NCBI GenBank assembly: GCA_015501055.1
Contig: JADNYV010000510.1
Span: forward strand, 1-24,637
Length of the DNA stretch: 24,637 bases
DNA from: Mucidula mucida
Lineage: Eukaryota; Basidiomycota; Agaricomycetes; Agaricales; Physalacriaceae
Direction: 5' to 3'
This document shows positions 19,568 to 24,637 of this stretch, piece after piece. The notes beneath the pieces were generated by a model. It had not been told where the DNA came from. It ran no database searches and was given only the letters and a program-made list of their open reading frames with translations. The position numbers and the translations under genes are program-made. Each line of letters starts with the position of its first letter. The stretch's first letter is position 1.

Positions 19568-19574
19568 TATATAA
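19568..19574 (+). promoter_or_regulatory. LTR TATA box (TATATAA)
   Basis: It lies 33 nt before 19601, the first base of the sequence that matches the primer-binding site. That spacing is right for TATA-directed transcription starting at about 19600, so U3 would be 19188-19599 and R/U5 the rest. Confidence 0.65.
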
Positions 19575-19599
19575 GCAGTAGTGTAGTATCATTGTACTT

Positions 19600-19611
19600 T
19601 AGTTCCGATCT
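19600..19611 (+). other. Predicted transcript 5' end, self-primer sequence
   Basis: TAGTTCCGATCT is the exact reverse complement of 19720-19731, just after the LTR. In Tf1 of fission yeast the first 11 nt of the RNA anneal to the primer-binding site, are cleaved, and prime reverse transcription. Position, length and TATA spacing all agree with that mechanism here. Confidence 0.7.
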
Positions 19612-19719
19612 CGTTTATACACCTGGCCTAGCCTAGTCTTACGAACGCGAACACTTTCTTCCTTAGTTTCTTGCTGTGGTACCTGGTTGAGTCTCGTGGC
19701 TTAGTCAGTCGCTAACAGA

Positions 19720-19731
19720 AGATCGGAACTA
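19720..19731 (+). other. Self-complementary primer-binding site
   Basis: AGATCGGAACTA starts two bases after the LTR end and pairs over 12 bp with 19600-19611 of the same transcript. It does not resemble the 3' end of a tRNA complement (no TGG start), which supports self-priming over tRNA priming. Confidence 0.72.
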
Positions 19732-20316
19732 CTTTCTACCACCTACCACACATCCCTGATCGTCGATCAGCACTTCTCTGTTTGATCATCACACATTCCC
19801 CTATTCCCTTTCCCTGTTTACAGATCGACGGATTTCTAATTCCAGCGCACGTCCGCATACGTGTGTATTAGTCCCAGTAGCGCCGGCTAACAGTTAGAGA
19901 TAACTGCCTCGGGTGCTGGAAGTAGCCGCTCTCACGAGAACGAACTTTTGACAGTTGCACTTCAGTGGGCGCTGTTTACGGGTCAACCCCCGTTCCCAGG
20001 AAAACTTCGGCTTACCTCACACCAGAGGGTTGTCGGCTGGGCAATTGCGAACTTGTAACGAGCTCTTGGGCTCCGTAGATACGTAGTCAGTAGTCGGTAA
20101 AATAGCGTAGACAGTTACAATACCTACCTACTTTACTTACCTTACGATACACACCATCATTCCCCACCCTACCAAGTCCTAGATTCTATTTCAGATCTAG
20201 GCGACTCCTCCTTATTCATCCAAACCTCTAGTCCCTCACCCGTTTCATCAAAATCCGCATCTCCCATATCCCCACTTTCACCCTTTCACTCTCCGATCCT
20301 ATCACCCCAATTCATC
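19732..20316 (+). other. Untranslated leader of the gypsy element
   Basis: About 585 nt separate the primer site from the gag ATG, with no long frame. It contains a stem-loop CAGTTA-GAGA-TAACTG (19891-19906) with a GNRA-type tetraloop, enclosed by CCAG (19874-19877) and CTGG (19916-19919). Such a structure could be a packaging or dimerisation signal, but this is not shown by the sequence. Confidence 0.5.
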
Positions 20317-21246
20317 ATGTCCAACGAAGCACCCGAAACCGCTCCTCACACACCCGCTCATCACGCCAATGTCGAAACCAAAGGCCGATCCCTTGTCAAC
20401 AAGCCTTATGACTATGACGGGGACAAGTCCAAGTACAAGAGCTGGTGGCGATCGATGTTCACATATATCTGTGACAAGAAGAACAACCTCACATCTGACT
20501 CCGAAAGGATCGATGTTGTTCTTTCCTATATCCAAGGAGATCACGTAGATGCATGGGTCCAGAACTACTTGGATCAGAATTTCGATGAGGAGGAAGAGGA
20601 ATGGACAGTCTCTTGAACGGAGTTCAAGGAAGACTTGAAGGAGCAATTTGTGGATTCCAACCTCGTGCGAGACATGCAAGACCAGATCGAGTGGTTGCGC
20701 CAAGGGCAAGACACCGCTCAAGATTTCTTCCAGAAGTTCGAGGTTCTGCTCACACAGGCAGGATATTCGAAGGATGACACATTTGTCGTGCGACTTCTCA
20801 AGACCAACGTCAACGAGAAGATCATTGATCAGATCTATGGCAGCCGAGACGGGTTGCCAGAGAAGTACAAGGACTGGAAGGCACAGATCATTTAGATCAA
20901 TCAGCTGTGGAGAAGGCGGACGGCGAGCAAGAGGTCCGGCATGCAGTCCCAACCCCTAGCTCCGCAGGCGGCTACATCGAGAGTCAATCCTACAAACCCA
21001 CCCCCGACGCCGATTACACAACAAGATGCCACCGGTGTTATCTATGGAGGAACCGGCAGGCCGATGGACATTGACAACGCACGTCGAAGAGGACTTTGCT
21101 TCAGCTGTGGCGAACACGGCCATGTCAGCAGGTTCTGTCCTAAGAAGGGTTGGCCCCAGACGATTCGGGGTCTATGGACCGAAATGACCGACGAGGAGAA
21201 GAAGAAGCTGGCCAAAGAGTTGGGTTTTGCAAAGCTCCCGCAGTAG
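20317..21246 (+). pseudogene. gag: gag (capsid-nucleocapsid) with two premature stops
   Basis: One reading frame of 309 codons runs from the ATG at 20317 to TAG at 21244, but is cut by TGA at 20614-20616 and TAG at 20893-20895. The segments before, between and after these stops are in the same frame and form a continuous Gag: a helical capsid region (YDGDKSKYKSWWRSMFTYI, residues 32-50; later DLKEQFVDSNLVRDMQDQI), a Pro-rich linker, and a CCHC zinc knuckle CFSCGEHGHVSRFC (nucleic-acid binding). The first stop sits where a Trp codon is expected (TGG to TGA), and the second where CAG to TAG is likely. Gag would form the cytoplasmic virus-like particle in an intact copy. Confidence 0.88.
21222..21228 (+). 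promoter_or_regulatory. Slippery heptamer G GGT TTT, -1 frameshift site for gag-pol
   Basis: The heptamer fits X XXY YYZ in the gag frame (TTG GGT TTT). It lies 15 nt before the gag stop at 21244. A -1 slip here moves translation into the pol frame, continuing FCKAPAVDAVLPEQL without a stop until the mutation at 21603. A downstream pseudoknot was not determined. Confidence 0.6.
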
Positions 21247-23797
21247 ACGCAGTCCTGCCGGAGCAGTTGCCAAGGGAAGAATCGTCAGATGCAGAATCTA
21301 TTTATAGTACTGGTACTAAGGCATCTAAAATATCATTGACGATTTTACCACCAAAACCTGCGAAAGAAAGATATGAACCAAACACGCCTGAGTGGGTTGC
21401 ACAAAGGCTAAGAGAGGACGAAGTGCCGAGAGCAGTGGGAATTTTGAGAGCATGGATGCCGGAGCGGAGAGAGAGAGAAGCAACGGAAGAGAAGGTGATG
21501 GCGATCAGAGCGTTGACAAAGGAAGCTGCAGTGGAAGTTGTGACGGAGTTGAAAAAGTTGAGGAAGTACATCCGGGGAACAAAGGGGCAGGACATGAAAC
21601 TTTGAGTAACCATAGAGAGCGTACACACAGGCTCTGAATGGGAAACAAGTGCCCTTCTTGACAGTGGAGCAATGGGTTCTTGCGTCAATAAAGAATTCGT
21701 TGAGAAGAACGGACTCCCGATCAAGGAGTTACCGGTCAAGCTTCCTGTCTACAATGCGGATGGAACCCTAAATGAGGGAGGGGCAATCAAAGGTTTTGTG
21801 GAGGTCCGGATGAAGATCAGTGATCACGCAGAAAAGATCGAGTTAGCCGTTACAAATCTTGGCAAAACAAGTATCTTTTTGGGGCTAGATTGGCTACAAT
21901 ATCACAACCCCACAATCAACTGGACGGAATCCACATTGACTTTTGATCGATGTCCAGACCGCTGCGGCTATCTACCCGAGTATGACTCGCCAGAAGATGA
22001 AGGAGAAGACATAGAAGAGAAGTTGGAAGAGGGAGAGCGTTTGTTCTGGATGGACTGGGACAACTATCACAAAAGCGGTGAAAAGCTGAGATCACAACAG
22101 CCTTCATCCGCTGCTGCACCTTACATTGAGGAATTCTCCGATGTATTTAGCAAGACAGACTTTGACAAGCTACCGGAGCGAAGACCCTGGGATCACGCGA
22201 TAGAACTTACGCCTGGTTCCAAACCGGTTGACTGCAAGGTTTATCCCCTTAGCCCATCCGAGCAAAAGGCGTTAGATGAGTTCCTGGAAGAAAACATACG
22301 GACGGGACGTATACGGCCATCAATTTCCCCTATGGCATCACCCTTCTTCTTTGTCAAAAAGAAGGACGGAAGCCTTCGGCCAGTACAGGATTATCAGAAG
22401 TTGAACGACATGACAATCAAGAACCGATACCCCTTGCCGTTGATTCAGGAGCTTATCGACAAGTTGAAGGGAGCAAAGGTTTTCACAAAGATGGATGTCC
22501 AATGGGGTTACAATAACATCCGGATCAAAGAAGGTGATGAGTGGAAAGCGGTGTTTAGAACAAACCGAGGCCTGTTCGAGCCCTCAGTCATGTTCTTTGG
22601 ACTTACAAACTCGCCGGCGACGTTCCAATTGTTCATGAATCACATTCTGAAGGAGTTGATCGATGAAGGACATGTTATAGTTTACTTAGACGACATACTT
22701 ATTTTTACGAACACATTAGAAGAACATAGGCATATTGTACGACGAGTACTAGAGATATTGCGAGTAAATAAGTTGTATTTAAAACCCGAGAAATGTAGTT
22801 TTGAGGCACATACTGTAGATTACTTGGGAGTTATTGTGGGAGGAGGAGAAGTGAAGATGGATCCGGCAAAAGTGGCCGTAGTGAAGGAATGGAAGGAGCT
22901 GACGAGGAAGAAGGAAGTACAGGCATTCCTGGGCTTCTGCAACTTCTACCGACATTTCATCCGGGGATTTGTGGGAGTAGCAAAGCCATTGACATCGCTA
23001 ACCGGGAAGGGCGAGTGGGTTTGGGGCATGGAGCAGCACAAGGCGTTTGAGAAGTTGAAACGGAGGATGACGGAAGAACCCGTTCTGATTGTACCACGCG
23101 ACGACGGCAAGTTTTGAGTCGAGGCAGACTCCTCAAACTATGCGAACGGGGCGGTTCTTTCCCAGTTGGTTGACAGAAAATGGAGACCAGTAGCCTTTCA
23201 GTCTTGCGCGCTGAACGAAGTAGAGCGCAATTATGAGATCTATGACAAAGAGATGATGGCTATATGGACTCAATTGACGACTGGAGACAATATCTCCTTG
23301 GAGCAAAGGAAACGGTAGAGGTGTTTACTGATCATCAAAACCTCCAGTACTTCCGGAAGCCACAGAAGTCGAATCGGAGGCAGGCGAGATGGGTTACGGA
23401 GTTGGCGGAGTATGACATACAGATGATTCACAAGCCGGGCAAGACAATGGGGAAAGCTGATGCCTTGTCAAGGATGACAGGCCTTGAGAAGGGGGAAAAA
23501 GATAACAAAAACATTGTTTTGCTCAAGCCGGAGTTTTTTATTTTACAAATTCAATTCTCTTTACATACAGTAGATACACCGAAGGACGAATTACTTAACA
23601 AAATCAAACAAAGAAAAGGAAACAAAGACAGATACGTACAAAAAGCATTAGAAAACAAAGAAAAAGGATGGGAAGAGAAGGAAAATGGACTTATTATGTG
23701 GAAAGACCGTATTTATATACCGAAGGACAAGGAATTGCGGGGAGAAGTTATTGGAATGCACTATGACGCACAGCTTGCAGGGCATCCGGGACGATAC
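21229..23797 (+). pseudogene. pol: pol (PR-RT-RNase H, start of integrase), broken and truncated
   Basis: The pol frame is -1 relative to gag. Order: spacer; protease with LLDSGA (21654-21671, catalytic Asp codon at 21660); reverse transcriptase with FFVKKKDGSLRPVQDYQKLN, FTKMDVQWGYNNIRI and the YLDD active site (22683-22694); RNase H with VEADSSNYANGAVLSQ, YEIYDKEMMAI, VFTDHQNLQYF and ADALSR; then HYDAQLAGHPG, the two His of the integrase HHCC zinc domain. Damage: TGA at 21603-21605 and TGA at 23115-23117 (both likely from CGA), and loss of one base near 23260, after which the frame shifts (RNase H continues from 23264). Sequence ends at 23797, before the Cys pair and the DDE core of integrase, directly against an inverted LTR. 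Confidence 0.9.
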
Positions 23798-24328
23798 TGT
23801 TAGCGACTGACTAAGCCACGAGACTCAACCAGGTACCACAGCAAGAAACTAAGGAAGAAAGTGTTCGCGTTCGTAAGACTAGGCTAGGCCAGGTGTATAA
23901 ACAAGATCGGAACTAAAGTACAATAATACTACACTACTGCTTATATACTAGTAAGCCTGTGTTTGGGACTCCTTGTCCATACGTGTTTCCGCTAGGGATA
24001 ACTCCACGCCCTTGACCCAGTGTTGTATGCTACTAGTCCGTGAAACCATTAAATACGAGTGGTAACTGCATGTAAGTAATAATACTGAAACAACCATGTG
24101 TGCTACGAGTGTCGGTGGTGTGTATACAATGGGGAATCCATGAGGTGTCGGCATGTATGATGTCATCCATGTGTTAGGCGTGTGTCCAACATGAGTACGG
24201 CTTCGGTAATGAACAGGAGTATGATCGGTGACGAAACAGATGATGAAACAGTCCGTTGGTTAATAAGACAAGGCCCCCGATAAGATATGATAAGATGTGA
24301 AAGTGTGAAAATATGGCAATTCATAACA
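23798..24328 (-). repeat. 3' LTR of a second, opposite-orientation gypsy copy
   Basis: Read on the minus strand it begins TGTTATGAATTG (24328) and ends GTCGCTAACA (23798), the same ends as the LTR at 19188-19717. On its internal side (24329 and up) it is preceded, in its own direction, by a polypurine tract and the end of pol, so it is a 3' LTR rather than a solo LTR. Its outer end touches the truncated pol at 23797 with no extra base. Confidence 0.92.
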
Positions 24329-24341
24329 TCACCCCCTCCTT
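24329..24341 (-). other. Polypurine tract (plus-strand primer) of the second copy
   Basis: On the minus strand AAGGAGGGGGTGA lies directly before the LTR. Purine runs at this position prime second-strand DNA synthesis in all LTR elements. It overlaps or touches the TAA that ends pol (24342-24340), a compact arrangement. Confidence 0.75.
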
Positions 24342-24637
24342 AAGGCGCAAGTTCCATTCTGCGCCAGATTTGCTCCATGAGGGCCGCAGAGGGTAGCGTG
24401 ACGTCAAGAGGTTTGGTGTCAGGCGGTGGCATGGGTCGGAATAGATGTAATGGAAATTGCGACATGGGAACTTCAATGCGAGCAAGCGCAGGTGGCTTTG
24501 GCTTGTTTGGGTACTGCTGGTGGAAATCGCGAATAGCTTTGTCGGCATTCTTGAGATGCATGCCGGTTCCCATGTCTGTTTGTGTGTGCCATAACCCTTC
24601 CAGTGAACTTCTTGTATTTGAAAACCCCCGCGGTACT
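24340..24637 (-). pseudogene. pol: End of pol with integrase chromodomain, frameshifted, runs off window
   Basis: On the minus strand three frames in series carry the pieces of a chromodomain: YKKFTG, then GYGTHKQTWEPA, then HLKNADKAIRDFHQQYPNKP. The WEP-x-x-HLKNA pattern is typical of chromodomains fused to gypsy integrases, which steer integration by binding histone marks. The last frame continues 77 codons to ELAP and TAA at 24342-24340. At least two small indels are needed, so this copy is dead too. The upstream part lies beyond the window edge. Confidence 0.78.

Larger units (their letters stand above)
19188..19717 (+). repeat. 5' long terminal repeat (530 bp)
   Basis: It starts TGTTATGAATTG and ends GTCGCTAACA, with the standard TG...CA ends. 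A second copy, inverted, is at 23798-24328 (531 bp). By eye the two differ at a few percent of positions, mostly transitions. It contains a TATA box and the start of the R region (see separate entries). Confidence 0.93.
19188..23797 (+). mobile_element. Ty3/gypsy (self-priming chromovirus type), 5' part, defective
   Basis: The order is 5' LTR, self-complementary primer site, leader, gag with a CCHC knuckle, then pol with protease, reverse transcriptase, RNase H and the first residues of the integrase zinc domain. It stops exactly where an opposite-orientation LTR begins. The domain order PR-RT-RH-IN is that of Ty3/gypsy. The chromodomain on the neighbouring same-family copy and the Tf1-like priming site place it among chromoviruses. 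Four in-frame stops and one 1-nt deletion make it non-functional. Five bases before the LTR are GATCA, the left half of a possible target duplication whose partner lies outside the window or is lost. Confidence 0.9.

Noticed and set aside
20302..20952. 216-codon minus-strand frame opposite gag
   Set aside because: It is the complement of gag coding sequence, which has domain support on the plus strand.
23798..24328. Reading this as the 3' LTR of the plus-strand gypsy element
   Set aside because: Its orientation is opposite, and the polypurine tract and chromodomain lie on its right-hand, minus-strand side.

Overview
This window looks like a piece of a nuclear chromosome from a filamentous fungus, most likely an Agaricomycete basidiomycete. 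The support is: two confident genes interrupted by many introns of about 47-67 nt with GT...AG ends; a P450 with eleven exons including tiny ones; a fungal-specific Clr2-type silencing protein; and a Ty3/gypsy element of the self-priming, chromodomain-carrying (Tf1/sushi-like) kind. No rRNA, tRNA or CRISPR was found.

Layout. 1-3974: no gene I can support. 3975-6111 (+): three-exon gene for a Clr2-like transcriptional silencing protein (672 aa), apparently intact. 6112-7253: convergent intergenic stretch with a perfect 16-bp palindrome. 7254-9350 (-): eleven-exon cytochrome P450 (523 aa), apparently intact, with 15-nt and 11-nt micro-exons and one GC-AG intron. 9351-12738: no supported gene beyond a TATA-like box in front of the P450. 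12739-14305 (+): a decayed coiled-coil, Pro/Gln-rich gene whose coding signal jumps between frames. 14367-14486: polypurine tract. 14485-15090: four tandem copies (spacings 189, 188 and 160 nt) of an element that can fold into a three-way junction, with compensatory base changes between copies. 15122-15252: a further, unrelated junction-like fold and a perfect hairpin. 16065-17067 (-): unrecognised open frames. 17093-17995: a small TIR element with a TA target duplication, itself interrupted inside its left TIR by a second TIR element with a 10-bp target duplication. 19188-23797 (+): 5' LTR, leader, gag and most of pol of a gypsy element, broken by four stop codons and one frameshift and cut off at the start of integrase. 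23798-24637 (-): 3' LTR, polypurine tract and chromodomain end of a same-family element in the opposite orientation.

How parts relate. The two intact genes are convergent and have no obvious shared pathway: one acts in heterochromatin silencing, the other in membrane-bound oxidation of an unknown substrate. The right third is a transposon graveyard with readable insertion order. The most novel signal is the tandem three-way-junction array. All exon structures and folds were derived by eye, without alignment or folding software.
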